A DNA stretch of 64,000 bases from the NCBI GenBank assembly GCA_027257055.1, contig JAPVLO010000146.1, forward strand, positions 2,542,001 through 2,606,000. Direction: 5' to 3'. Position 1 is the first letter of the stretch; the number at the start of each line of letters is the position of its first letter. Position numbers and translations under genes: made by a program. Origin of the DNA: Cephalopachus bancanus. Lineage: Eukaryota > Chordata > Mammalia > Primates > Tarsiidae. Positions 24,290-34,935 of this stretch are shown here, in pieces. A model generated the notes under the pieces. That model made no database searches, was not told the origin of the DNA, and worked only from the letters and a program-made list of their open reading frames with translations.

Positions 24290-24795
24290 TGTTTTTAAAG
24301 TTTACTTAAAATTTAAAATTGCACATATTTATGGTATACAACATGATGTTTTGAAATATGTAAACACTGTGGACTGGCTAAGTAGACCTAATTAACATAT
24401 GCATTACCCCACGTACCTCACATTGCTTTGTGTGAAAACACTTAATAACTTTTCTCTCAGCAATTTTCAAGTATATACTATGTTGTTATAAACTAAAGTC
24501 ACCATGTTGCACAATAGATCTCTGAAACTTATTCCTCCTGTCTAACTGAAAGTTTATACCTTTTGACCAACCCCTCCCAATCCCTAACTTCCCACCCTAC
24601 CCCTCAGGTAACCTCCATTCTATTCTGCTTTTGTGAGTGAAAAGCTTTTTAATTTCCACATCTAAACGAGATCATGTGGCATTTGTCTATGTGTCTGGCT
24701 TATTTCACTTAACATAACCTTCTCCAGGTTCATCTGTGTTGTCACAAATGTCAGAATTTTCTTTTTTTATACCATATTTTCTTTATCCATTCCAA
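24290..24795 (-). mobile_element. L1MA-type L1 3' end, antisense
   Basis: TATGGTATACAACATGATGT, CACCATGTTGCACAATAGAT, ATTCCTCCTGTCTAACTGAA, CTGGCTTATTTCACTTAACA and TTCTTTATCCATTCC follow in order the antisense of the L1MA-type 3' untranslated region and the ORF2 end. It is 5' truncated and non-coding, older than the L1 at 45-49 kb. Confidence 0.85.
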
Positions 24796-25655
24796 ATGCA
24801 TGTTTTTATTTGTAAATACTTTGTTCACATATAATAAGGCACTTACTTAAACAAGTGATCAGTTAAGATTCCTCCTAGTTCCTGATTTGTATTACTATTT
24901 TTATACTTGATTATATCACATATTATTAAGTTTTTATTGGTCCATGTCATTATAAACATCGGTTACTTTCATAAACACCTTTGGTATTGTGACCTGCATC
25001 TAAAGGCACTATTTTCTTTAAAAAAATATGTACCACAGCATAATAGATCTTTAATTTTAAATGTTTATTATAATAACAATTTAAGTATTAATTGATAAAC
25101 ATTTAATGAGCACCTATCATGGGTAAATTTTGGCATAGATAAAGAATTATTTATAATCTAATTACAACACAAGGAAGAATGCAATTATTTCAAGTCCAGT
25201 GAGAAAACAGATTAATTCCAACTTCAGTGATGTATGTTGCTCTGAAATGCCGTGGAGTTTGCTTTCTGCTACCACTTCACACTATATATGTCTGTGGGTT
25301 TTATTGATTCTTACTTGATAGATATGGATGATCTTCTAGTATTTGGAGGTCTTCTTCATCTACCCAAGATCATCATCACAATGACATAGTGACAATAAAA
25401 TTTGATCAACATAGACAAATACAATTCCTAATCTTTGCTGAGGTAATACAAAGTAAAGACGGGATCATGGTTAACCAGAATTATACAAGTACTTCCTAGA
25501 AAGGATTTGGATTTTTATAAAGAAGAAAGAGCCACATCATGGATACACAGGAGGTTAAGAATGTATAAAAGGAGAAAAACTTTGGGAATGTGGCTAAAAG
25601 TTTCTTTAGCTAGAACCATAAACTATGTTGGACATTTGAGTAAAGGAGAAAATTG
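24796..25655. other. Unassigned DNA with a possible L2/MIR-type scrap
   Basis: TTGATAAACATTTAATGAGC and ACCTATCATGGG near 25092-25122 resemble the antisense end of an L2/MIR-type repeat. The rest is unrecognised. Confidence 0.4.
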
Positions 25656-25675
25656 ACTCTCTCTCTCTCTCTCTC

Positions 25676-25708
<33 letters not shown>

Positions 25709-25716
25709 CTATCGAT
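25656..25716. repeat. Compound (CT)n(AGAT)n microsatellite
   Basis: Ten CT units switch directly to about eight AGAT units and end in AGATCTATCGAT, a small palindrome. Confidence 0.95.
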
Positions 25717-26394
25717 GTTTAGGGAAAAAAGAAAGGGCACAGGAGATTTGAAGAAATTATTCTCACATTTGGATATAGAATGGAGTAGACATACAAGGCA
25801 TAGGACAAGGGCACTGTCAGACTGTCAGGACCAGCTTTGAGAGTCAAGTGTTATTCTACTGCAACCACAAGACAATGCTTCTGAGATAGACAATTGGATG
25901 AAAGATGCCATAGCAGGTCAGAAATATGTGGACACAAACTTCTATTTTATTTAAATGATTAATTTGATAGATTTACTTTAAAGACTAAGAAAGTAATTTT
26001 AAGTATACAATGTTCTAATATTAAATGAGGAATGCAAACACACACTTAGCCCATTTTACAGATGAAAAAGTCATATTGTTACTACAATGCATTTATTTGT
26101 TGCAGAGTTGAAAAAGTAAATTCAGGTATTAGGGAAATATTCTTCGGTTCTAGACTTATAGTACATTGCTTTAATTAAAGATAAATAAATGTGCATATTT
26201 TCATGGTGAGGTTTTATTTTTAAATTTTCATTTCTGTAAATAAGTCAGTGGATCTACTGAAATACTTTACAGAAAAAAATTCACTTTCTCAAAATGTTAA
26301 AATCTTCTTCATAATTTTCTTTCAAAATTTATCTTCCTTGAAAATGCATTTTTTTTGTTAGTTTATTTCTGCGCTTTAAATGATCTGTCATAAG
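25717..26394. other. Unassigned AT-rich DNA
   Basis: Nothing recognised. Confidence 0.5.
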
Positions 26395-26641
26395 TTAAAG
26401 TTGTGATTTAACTACATAGGCTCTGGTGCCAGACGGCTTGGCTCAAACTCCAGCTGTATCACCCACTAGCTGTGTGATGCCAGGCAAATTACGTAGCTCT
26501 CTATGTTCCAGTTTTCTCATCTATGCAGTAGAAATAGAATGTTCCTTAAAGAATTGTTGAGAATTGCTCTGAATTACTTCATATATATAAAGCAATTCAA
26601 ATAAGGTATGCACAAATTAAGCACTTAATAAATATTAGTCT
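26395..26641 (+). mobile_element. MIR SINE, nearly full length
   Basis: GGCTCTGGTGCCAGACGGCT, CACCCACTAGCTGTGTGATG, CCAGTTTTCTCATCTATGCA and the 3' CACTTAATAAATATTAGTC follow the MIR order: tRNA-like part, core, then L2-like 3' end. An old mammal-wide SINE in sense. Confidence 0.9.
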
Positions 26642-27404
26642 TTATTATTAGCCTTTTTCCTTAAAAAGTCAACTTCTTCCAGTAAATGCTAATAGAAAGT
26701 GTGATTGTATGTGTGTATGTGTGCACTTTTGTGTGTGTGTTCCAATATATCAGGAAGAGGGACTGGTGCAAACTGAAAACGTTTAGAAGGTGGTATCTGT
26801 TCAATAAACTGTGGATTCTGTTTTTCTTCAGTTTTAAATCATAATGCCCCAAGTAAAAGTAACTTACGTGGTTTTCATGATGAAGTAATTGTTAGTATAC
26901 CCATACCAAGAAAGAAACCTATCTGTGTCACCCTCATTAATGTTATTGTCTTGCTGCCCCCATCTCTTTTTGGTATCTATATTCCAGGAGAAATGTTCCA
27001 GTCCTCTTCACTGAGAGATACAGTTCACTCACGTTCCTTTCAAAGAGTGCTGTCCAGATCCGAAGTCCAGGTTTGAGCAGACTGCTGGACGATTTCATGA
27101 GGCTATTTTCTCCACCGTTCTAAGCACCAGTCTCCCATGACACTTGCATGTTGATCAAGTTTCTGGTTTATGTTCCACTATTAATCATTTCAATCCCGTT
27201 GTTCTTTGTGTCATTTTGAAATTGTTAGCCAATGACAGCAAGCCAACCATGCCAGTAGTTCATCTTCTCTAAACTTCAAAGGAATTCAAATGGAAGAAAT
27301 AATTTGGTGGTAGCAATTACAAGTTGGCAACAGTTTAAAACTGATCATACCTAGCTTCTAATAGGAAAGAAGAAATGGTGGCAAGTCATTGTGTATTCAA
27401 GTAA
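26642..27404. other. Unassigned DNA
   Basis: No repeat or gene recognised apart from a short GTGTGTATGTGTG run near 26710. Confidence 0.5.
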
Positions 27405-27536
27405 CATTAGTTGCTGTAACAAACAATCCCCAAAATGTACAATGACTGGAAGCTGAAAGAAGTTTATTTCTTATTCATGCAAAGTCTCTTCTCTGATGAT
27501 TCAAGTCTCAGGATCTTTCCATCTTATAGTGCTATC
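27405..27536 (+). mobile_element. Ancient dispersed repeat, copy 1 (interrupted by L1)
   Basis: TTAGTTGCTGTAACAAACAA and GAAGTTTATTTCTTATTCAT resemble the start of the same old repeat seen at 32262 and 60335 (TGCTGTGTAACAAAC, TTAAAATAA, TTTATT). An L1 insertion follows at 27537. I know the pattern from many mammalian loci but cannot name the family with confidence. Confidence 0.5.
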
Positions 27537-27923
27537 TTTTTTTTATTTTAAAGATGTGGGGTACAATTCAGGATTAGGTAGATAAATGGCCATTGTACAG
27601 GTAAAGTCTGGACCTCCCTTTAGTTCCCACTTTGCCTGGTTTGAGATCAGGTACCCTTATTGATGTTATGTGCCTCCCTCTTCACTGGTAGTATGCTATT
27701 ACTGCCACACCCTCTCTTATAGTATCATGATACATGTTCAGGCTCTGCTTATGAGTGAAAACGTGGTATTCGGTTCTTTGTTTCTATGCTAGATCACTGA
27801 GTATGAGTGGACTGGATTTTTAAAAATGTGATGCATATACATAATGGAATATTATGCCATAAAGAAGGACAAAATTATGGACTCCACAGCAACTTGGATG
27901 GATTTTGAATCTATCATACTCAG
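27537..27923 (-). mobile_element. L1 3' end with 5' inversion (twin priming)
   Basis: From the T-rich tail to about 27807 the sequence is antisense L1 3' untranslated region (GATGTGGGGTACAATTCAGG to ATCACTGAGTATGAG). From 27808 to 27923 it switches to sense ORF2 end (ACATAATGGAATATTATGCC, CAACTTGGATGG, CATACTCAG). Both pieces end at the same point of the consensus and share CATACTCAG. Possible flanks AGTGCTATCTTTT (27528) and AGCACTATCACTTTT (27922) form an imperfect target duplication. The sense open frame at 27844-28077 starts in this piece and is not a gene. Confidence 0.85.
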
Positions 27924-28739
27924 CACTATCACTTTTAATCTGTGGTTTTCAAAGTTACTCCAGGGTAAAGGAATAAAGAGCATGGAAAAATTACACTTGG
28001 GACACTCTCATCTTTTACTCACTTTCTATTGGCTATACTTTAGTTGCAGAGCTGCACTTCACTGCAAAGAAATGTAGCCTAGCTGTGAGCCCAGGAAGAA
28101 AAGGAAATGGTTGTGGTATGTGGCAGTCAGTCTCCGTTGTATATAAGTTATTTATGGGAGTATAACTGAATTGATGTGAGGTACCGCTAGACACCATGTT
28201 CATGGATATTTAATGGCATGAAAATATACTCATTTTTAGATTAAATAAGCATTCTACAAAATAGGATGACATCATAATCCAATTCCATGTTAGAATAGAT
28301 TTGCATGTATACATATATTTATGTATATGAATATGTATGCATATGTATGTATAGTATGAAAATATTCATACCTATACATATGGCATGAAGACTACAAAGT
28401 TATGATCAAATTAATGATGATTTTTCCTTTTGACTTTGCCTTTTAATGTCTGATCTGTCTATATTAGTTTATGTTATTTTAAAATAAAATTGTCCTTGCA
28501 AATATAGATATTATTTAGCATGATTGCTTTTTAAATTTTATCTTTTTAGTTTAGAATCTTTGTTTCCTTTGTCAAAGTATGCTTCTATATTTCTTTACCA
28601 CCCTATATATTTGTATTTCATTCTAACTTTGATTCATTTGGAATATTTAAAGCATGCCATACATTGCATATAAATCTCTGATCAAAGCACTGAAAGGAGC
28701 AAGGTCTGTTTGTCATGTCACTAGAATTCTTTTTCAATG
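27924..28739. other. Unassigned AT-rich DNA with TATG-rich tract
   Basis: A (TATG)n/(TATA)n-rich stretch lies at about 28306-28360. It is adjacent to the first copy of the 40-bp direct repeat. Otherwise nothing is recognised. Confidence 0.5.
28272..28311 (+). repeat. 40-bp direct repeat, copy A
   Basis: Identical over 40 bases to 28895-28934, starting TCATAATCCAATTCCATG and ending TTTGCATGTATA. Spacing is 623 bp. No repeat family recognised. Confidence 0.9.
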
Positions 28740-28832
28740 ACTATCTTTTTATCTCTGTCCCTGGTGCCTACTGCAGGGCTTGATACATACTACGTTCTCA
28801 GTTAAAATTTATTTAAATAAATTAATAAATGA
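28740..28832 (+). mobile_element. L2-like LINE 3' end remnant
   Basis: TCTCTGTCCCTGGTGCCTAC, GGGCTTGATACATACTACGT and TTAATAAATGAAT resemble the L2 3' end (CCCCAGTGCCTAGAA, GGCACATAGTAGG, GAATGAATGAA). Confidence 0.55.
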
Positions 28833-28894
28833 ATCTGATATAAATTCATTAATCAGTACTACATAATTGATTTTGTTCATTTAATTGACACAAG

Positions 28895-28934
28895 TCATAA
28901 TCCAATTCCATGTTAGAATAGATTTGCATGTATA
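28895..28934 (+). repeat. 40-bp direct repeat, copy B
   Basis: Second copy of the sequence at 28272-28311, with no mismatch over 40 bases. It ends just upstream of a Tigger-like remnant. Confidence 0.9.
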
Positions 28935-28961
28935 TATATGCAAATACAAATACAGATGTTC

Positions 28962-29115
28962 CCCAACTCATGATGGTTAACCTACAATTGTTTAACTTTA
29001 CGATAGTGTAAAAGTGATACACATTCAGGACACTCCTAGACTTACAACAGGGTTATATTTGGATAAACCCATCATAAATTGATTTGGGATATTTCAAATT
29101 TATGATGGGTTTATC
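28962..29115 (+). mobile_element. Tigger-like DNA transposon remnant with hairpin end
   Basis: ATGTTCCCCAACTCATGATG, TTTACGATAGTGTAAAAGTG, ACACATTCAGGAC and GATAAACCCATCATAAATTG follow a known non-autonomous pogo/Tigger family whose ends read GACTTACGATGGG. It is internally deleted. The right part forms an inverted repeat (29062-29081 with 29095-29115). Confidence 0.65.
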
Positions 29116-29224
29116 AGGACTCCAAAATAAGTCAAGGAGCATTTATATACATGTTTGTAGTTTCCTATTGTTTGTTTTACCACTTTGCCCTAATTTAAGA
29201 AATAAGAACAATGACAATACAAGT

Positions 29225-29455
29225 CAACTTTTATTCCATCCTAACTTTTTGCCAGACACTGTAATAAGTGCTTTACAGGAAGATTCATCTAATCTTTCCA
29301 ACAAATCCATGACATACGTACTATTACAATTCTTGTTTTAAGATAAAAAGGTGCAGAGAAGTTAGGTGATTTGTCCAAAGTCACACAGAAATTGGCAAAA
29401 CCAGTCTAGCTCCGGAATTTATTCTTTGATTCACTGTATTCTACTGCTTTGATAA
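29225..29455 (-). mobile_element. MIR SINE, antisense
   Basis: AACTTTTTGCCAGACACTGT, TACTATTACAATTCTTGTTT, GTGCAGAGAAGTTAGGTGAT and TTGTCCAAAGTCACACAGAA are the antisense MIR core in order, followed by a diverged tRNA-like part. Confidence 0.85.
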
Positions 29456-29721
29456 TCTTGTAGAGTTCTTAATTGTTTCATACAAGTTTTAATAAAAGGT
29501 TTCATATTATGTAGTCATGTACTATAGTATAAGTTGGTCTGTTGTGTTTGTGCACACCTTCACACAGTGAAGAAACTAAATACACAGTTGTTCTCTTTCT
29601 ACAATATTTACATGAAATTAGAAAGTGCATTAGCGGTACATAGTTTATTCTTGGTGAACCTCTGTTGGCTTCTAAAGATCATTGCTTTCTGTTCTAATTT
29701 TTAAAAAAATGTTTCTCATGT

Positions 29722-29795
29722 CATTCTCCAAGGCTTGGTCTCAAGCGATCCTCCCGCTTCACTCTTCTGAGTCATTGACACTACAAGCTTGAATA
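29722..29795 (-). mobile_element. Alu-like fragment, antisense (FLAM-type?)
   Basis: CTTGGTCTCAAGCGATCCTC and CGCTTCACTCTTCTGAGTCA resemble the antisense CTGGTCTCAAGCGATCCTCC and CTCAGCCTCCCAAAGT of an Alu left arm. Only about 70 bp is left. Confidence 0.45.
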
Positions 29796-30282
29796 CTTTT
29801 AAATTCAATTTAGTAATAAATTCTGGAATTTTAAAAAGTTAAAATATCAAGCTTCCCAATGTATAATTTTACTTCTTAAAAAATTAAATAAGATGTCATT
29901 GCCTTGAACTTCCTTGTATCCCTTCTTCCATTGAGGATTCCACAGAAATTACTAGCACTGCTCCATGCTCACAGCTGAAACTTCGTGCTTGCATTTTTTT
30001 CTGGAATGAGAGACTGTAAGTTGTTTTATACAGCATCTTAGCACTTTGTTATCTATTCACCTATCTTTGGTTTCAAATTCCTCAACCTTGTTTGTTCTAC
30101 CTATCCCAGTTTAAAAGAATTCTCTCTGATAGAAGACGGCAGTGAAAGAAAAATATATTCTTTGTTTTTTTATCATTTGTTAACTTTATATTGTTTTTTT
30201 TCATGAGGTGGATCATTCCCTTTTTTATTCTTCTTGCTCCAGAGGTGTGTAAAAAGGTCATCTTATTATTATTAGCATTGTA
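29796..30282. other. Unassigned AT-rich DNA
   Basis: Nothing recognised. Confidence 0.5.
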
Positions 30283-30316
30283 TCATCATCATCATCATCA
30301 TCATCCTCATCATCAG
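30283..30316. repeat. (ATC)n microsatellite
   Basis: Nine or more ATC units with one CTC interruption, sitting where the tail of the adjoining antisense Alu would be. Confidence 0.9.
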
Positions 30317-30545
30317 GGTCTCACTCTGAAGTGAAGTGGCTTGATTACTGCTCACTGCAGCCTCAAAGTCCTGGACTAAAGCTATTCTCCTACTTCATCC
30401 TCCCAAGTAGCTGGGACTACAGGGATGTGTCACCACTCTAGCTAATATTGTCTTGCTATACTGCCCAGGATGATTTTAAACACCTGGCCTCAAGCAATCC
30501 TCCCAAAGAGCTGAGATTATAGTCAGGAGCCACCATGCCCAGTCT
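30317..30545 (-). mobile_element. Old Alu, antisense, truncated
   Basis: GGGTCTCACTCTGAAGTGAA, CTCACTGCAGCCTCAAAGTC, CCAAGTAGCTGGGACTACAG and CCTCCCAAAGAGCTGAGATT follow an antisense Alu, ending CACCATGCCCAGTCTG. The inter-arm region is shortened. Confidence 0.85.
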
Positions 30546-31342
30546 GAAATGTATTTTAATGTCTAGAAATACTTTTATATTGGGCAATACACTTCTGAAT
30601 TTTTTCAGTGGGGTCTGCATTTGTTTTGTCATTTTTGATCAACCAATTTATTATTTTACCTTTTAGTATGAAAACGTACTTCTGACTAGAGAATCCATTT
30701 ATCATTGAAATATCTTTAAGGAAAATAAGTTTGTTATTGTGGATCTGTTGCTGTCTAGGTTTTAACCTCTTCTATTTTCTTTAAAACATTTATTTTTGCA
30801 AACAATTTCTGGTAGTTAAGAATTTTGGAGAAATGAAGCCATTCTGTCATAGCAAAGCAGATGGTCACTAATTTATTAGCAGGGAACAGAGTCAGCTTTT
30901 TTGTTTGTTTGTTTCTTTCTTTTTTTTGATATTTCATTTCTCTAATACTGAGATTGTTTGTATTTGTGATTTTATAGCTAGAATTCTTTAATTTAGAATT
31001 TTCTAGTATGATTGATTTGTCTTTCTCTAAATAAATGCTGATTATGGAACTATTGCTATAATTTAATCTGAATTGTGTAACTTTACTTGTATTTTCCTGA
31101 GTATTTTAATTTTTAAGAAAACATCACAGTAATAGACTCTTCCTGTTTCTGTCATGTATACTTCTCAAGATGATTCATGTTGGTGGAAGAATTTTCATCA
31201 AAATCAGTTAGGATTTGTTGGCAACAAGTAAACAAAATCTTAGCAAAGAAAGGGATTATTTGGTTCTCTAACTGGAAAGAAAAGGGTAAAGTTAGCATCA
31301 AACATGATTAGCTCTGCAGTCTCCTATGCCATCATCAATGGC
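30546..31342. other. Unassigned AT-rich DNA
   Basis: No family recognised. Confidence 0.5.
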
Positions 31343-31356
31343 TTATTCTCTCTTTT

Positions 31357-31794
31357 TCTTTCTTTCTTTCTTTTTTTTTAGATTCAAGGGTGCATGTACA
31401 GGTTAGGTTAACTACAGAGGTATACATATTGCGTGATAGTAAGGTTTGAACCCGTAGCTCAGATAATGAGCATAGTAACCAATAAGCAGTTTTTCAACCC
31501 TCACACCCCAATTCTGCTTTAGGAGTCCCCAGTGTCTGTGCTCTTATCTTTGTATCCATGTGTACCTAGTGTTTAGTTCCCACTTATAAGTGAGAGTATA
31601 TGGTGTTTAGTTTTCTGTTTCTGCATTTATTCATTTAGAATAGTAGCCTCCAGCTGCATCTATGTTGCTGCAAAGGACATGATTTTGACTTTTTTATGGC
31701 TATGTAGTATTCCATGGTGTATCTGTACCACATTTTCTTTATCCACTTCACCATTGATAGACACTTAGGTTAGTTCCATGACCTTGCTATTGTG
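31357..31794 (-). mobile_element. 5'-truncated L1, antisense
   Basis: A (TTTC)n/T tail precedes GATTCAAGGGTGCATGTACA, AGTTCCCACTTATAAGTGAG, TTTTTATGGCTATGTAGTAT and CCACATTTTCTTTATCCACT, the antisense of L1 3' untranslated region and ORF2 end. Flanks TTATTCTCTCTTTT (31343-31356) and TTATTCCCTCTTTT (31795-31808) form a 14-bp target duplication with one mismatch. About 440 bp long. Confidence 0.9.
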
Positions 31795-31808
31795 TTATTC
31801 CCTCTTTT

Positions 31809-32261
31809 CATGGCCTGGCTCCACTTTCCTACTCAAGCTCTATTCTCAGTCAGGCTTTGTCCAGGTGGCATGGAAGATGGCTGTTGGCATCCTTACACCT
31901 TAAGATGAGAGAGAGAGACAGACTTAACAAGATTGGATTGTCATTTCAACTATGTGGCAAGGGATTAGAGCACCGTTATTGACAGCGCAAGCCACGGTAT
32001 ATGGTACAGAAATTTGTAAATTGCACAAAAAGAATAGTAGAGTGATGCTGCTGGCATATCCAGCTGTCTTGCTTTATCAAAATGGGGTTTCCAAGTAAAT
32101 TAAGTTGTTTATATCCCTGTTATGAAGTAAGCACTGTGTTAAAATAATAGCTTATTCAAAACACAAGTTTCCTACACCTTATACACTATTTTAAAACTGT
32201 TCTAGCCCCTGTATCAGGAAATATTATTATTCTGACCATAAGTTCTTATAATTGTCTGCGT
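31809..32261. other. Unassigned DNA
   Basis: Nothing recognised. Confidence 0.5.
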
Positions 32262-32700
32262 TATTTATTGCTGTGTAACAAACTCTTTCAAGACATAGCA
32301 GCTTAAAATAATGATGCTTATTTGGCTCACAAATATGCAATTTGTATAAGTGATAGTACCTCATCTCTGCTTTACCTGGCAACATCAGGGGCAGTTTGAA
32401 GGCTGAGGAATAGAATCATCTGAAGACATATTTCTCGCTAATATGTCTAAGTGGTCGATACTGTTTATTGACAGAGACTTTAGCTGGAGCTGTTGTCTGG
32501 AATTTATATGTGGTCTCTCCATGTGGTCTGGGCTTCCTCACAACATGGTGGATGTGCTCCATTGATGAATATCCTGAGAGAAAGAGCCAGGTGAAGTTTA
32601 TATTTCCTTTCATAACTTAGCCTTGAAAATCACTCAGGATCACTTCTGCTGCATTTTATCATTGAAACATCTACAAGGAACCACACAATTACAAAAGGAA
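32262..32700 (+). mobile_element. Ancient dispersed repeat, copy 2
   Basis: TTATTTATTGCTGTGTAACA, ACATAGCAGCTTAAAATAAT, a later TGTGGTCTCTCCATGTGGTC, CTTCCTCACAACATGGTGGA and AACTTAGCCTTGAAAATCAC follow an old mammalian repeat whose consensus I remember in that order. Copies at 27405 and 60335 share the start. Exact family (LTR or DNA element) not certain. Confidence 0.55.
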
Positions 32701-33026
32701 GAGAAAGACTCCGAATTCTTTGGTTTGAGAATGATAATGTTCTGAAAGAGCTGAGACGGGACACATTTCTGTGGCCATTTTCAGAAAATACAATCTGCTG
32801 CAATGACACACCTAAGAATGGCAATGTAACTTGTTTGTACTTGTCTTTCATCTTCTTCCAAGGGCTATTTGTCACTGTCTGCTATTGCCCTCTGCATCAC
32901 GGATCCAATTTCTCCCACAAATATAAATATATAATTATTATTATAAGATACAAGGAAAAGTGCAAATATGAGAAAGACCGAACAGCTTACTTCAGAGAGT
33001 TTACTTATGCCTGACCTCTTATATGA
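32701..33026. other. Unassigned DNA
   Basis: Nothing recognised; probably the diverged end of the preceding repeat plus unique sequence. Confidence 0.4.
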
Positions 33027-33040
33027 GGGGAATATTTATT

Positions 33041-33336
33041 TATTTATTTATTTATTTATTTGAGTTGGAGTCTCACTCTGTCGCCCAGACTGGAGTGCAG
33101 TGGCCGCTTCTGGCCACCGCAGCCTCAACCTGCTGGGCTCTGGCGATCCTTCCGCCTCAGCCTTCCAAGTAGCCAGAATTACAGGTGTGCGCTACCATGC
33201 CCGGCTTATTTTTTGATTTATTGTAGAGATGAGGTCTCGCTGCCCAGGCGGGTCTCAAACCCGCGGCTCAGGCAATCCACTCACCTCAGCCTCCCAAAGG
33301 CGTGGGATTACAGGCTGAGCCACCGAGCCCGGCTGG
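33041..33336 (-). mobile_element. Young lineage-type Alu, antisense, tail turned into (TTTA)n
   Basis: The tail at 33037-33060 is a run of TTTA units. Then GAGTTGGAGTCTCACTCTGT, GTGGCCGCTTCTGGCCACCG, the linker TTATTTTTTGATTTATTGTA and AAACCCGCGGCTCAGG follow, ending CACCGAGCCCGGC. A perfect 14-bp target duplication GGGGAATATTTATT flanks it (33027-33040 and 33337-33350). Confidence 0.95.
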
Positions 33337-33616
33337 GGGGAATATTTATTAAACAAGAATTCCTTTTAATAATGATATCATTTTTAGAATGAAGATCATA
33401 TTGTTGCCTACTTAAAAATAGCGGTTTGCATTTATTTATTAACTGTGTCCTGTGCACTGAAATGTAAGTGTATGAATCAAGGATTTGTTTTAAAATTTCT
33501 TTTCTGCTATTTGTTTTAAAGAAATACTCCTTACTACTTTTTTCCTCTCTCATACCTGTTGTCTGTGGCACAGAAACTTATACTTTTATTTAAATCACTC
33601 TTCAAGTTGAAATTCT

Positions 33617-33912
33617 GGCCCAGCCTGGAGGTTCACATATGTAATCTCAGAACTTTGGGAGGTTGAAGCAGTAGGATTGCTTGAAGCCAGGAGTTCAGGA
33701 CCAGCCTGGGCAACATAAGAAGACCTTATCTTCACAAAAAATGAAAATAAAAAAAATTAGCCAGTTGTAGTGACATAATCCTGTAGTCCCAGCTGCTTGA
33801 GAGACTGAAGCAGAAGTATTGCCTGAGCCCAGAAGGTTGAGGCTGTGGTGAACTGTGATTGTGCTACTATGCTCCAGCCTGGGTGACAGAATAAGACTCT
33901 GACTTGAAAAAA
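33617..33912 (+). mobile_element. Old dimeric Alu, sense
   Basis: GGCCCAGCCTGGAGGTTCAC, GGAGTTCAGGACCAGCCTGG, the middle A-rich linker with AAATTAGCCAGTTGTAG, and CTCCAGCCTGGGTGACAGAA. Flanks AAGTTGAAATTCT (33604-33616) and AAGTTGTAATTCT (33913-33925) are a target duplication with one mismatch. Its linker is of the general early-Alu type, not that of the young copies. Confidence 0.92.
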
Positions 33913-34264
33913 AAGTTGTAATTCTTCTAAATAAATAAGTCACTTAATTGCTTTCAGTTTCTTCATTTATAAACATTGCCATTTTGCTCTAAAATTTCAT
34001 CCTTCTATAAATATATCTCCCTTAGGAAACAACATTTATCCATATGTCTCTATATCATCTTGTTCACATGTTAGTTAACCTAAAGTATTAATAATGAACA
34101 ACCTGGGTTTCTATCTCTGTTTATTCCATGCTGAGAACTTCAGAGGACCAAGTGACCAATTAAGCTGACTCAGAAATAAAGATTATTACTACGTGGTAAG
34201 TGCCATAAGCTATGAAAAGGAAATACAGTTTTCTGGTGATCACAGAAACATTTTAATATCTATA

Positions 34265-34341
34265 TCAGATTTGTTATAGATATTGTAAAGCAATATTTTA
34301 AAAAGATTTTATTTAATGGCACAGAGTGAGATGTTTTATAG
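34265..34341 (+). repeat. 77-bp direct repeat, copy A
   Basis: Runs from TCAGATTTGTTATAGATATT to GAGTGAGATGTTTTATAG and recurs at 34936-35013 with three or four differences. Copies are 671 bp apart. I do not recognise a repeat family in it. Confidence 0.9.
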
Positions 34342-34935
34342 AATCATATGCAGCTCTTTCTTTGCAGTCTCTTTTCCAGATTTTTCTACCACCTGTTGTT
34401 CTGCATCTTTAAAGTCCTGCTTACTTATGTACTTCTATTTCTCCCTTTTAGGGATCACAGCAAAAGTCACAAGAGGGTCACTGAATGCAGCTTTATCTTT
34501 AGTAATCTGTAATTTTACACGTAATAATTATCAGGGTCATCCCCCATTCAGCCCTTTGAAGCTGGGTACTCTCTAGGAAGATACAATTTTGCAGAGGTAA
34601 AGGTTTGGAGAGGGACACACAGGCTGAATTTCAGCCATCACCACCCTTGTCCGCCTAGTTATAGGGGCAACACTACCTTTCTGGCTCTTCCTGCATTGAT
34701 AGAACCCTGTGAGCTCTTCAGAGCTAAGTGTGCCAGATCTAGTCTGCAGGCAATGATGACTGTAGCCCAGGCCTGCTCTGAAGAATGTGTTTTCAGAAAT
34801 CATCTATGTTTTTCTTTCTAAGTCCTGAGCCAGTGCAATATCAAAACTACTGGCTAAAGGGAAATCTTATTTCTTAAACTATGTTTATTATGAAAACTAA
34901 CCAACAGACTAAATCCCCTAACATCAATAGAGAAG
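34342..34935. other. Unassigned spacer between the 77-bp direct repeats
   Basis: Richer in G and C than the surroundings (for example GGGTCATCCCCCATTCAGCC). It could be an old LTR or L1-derived segment I cannot name. No motif in the 86-codon (34316-34576) or 76-codon (34573-34803 minus) frames. Confidence 0.4.

Noticed and set aside
30283..30316. (ATC)n tract considered as a CRISPR-like or satellite array
   Set aside because: It is a simple trinucleotide repeat at an Alu tail, without spacers.
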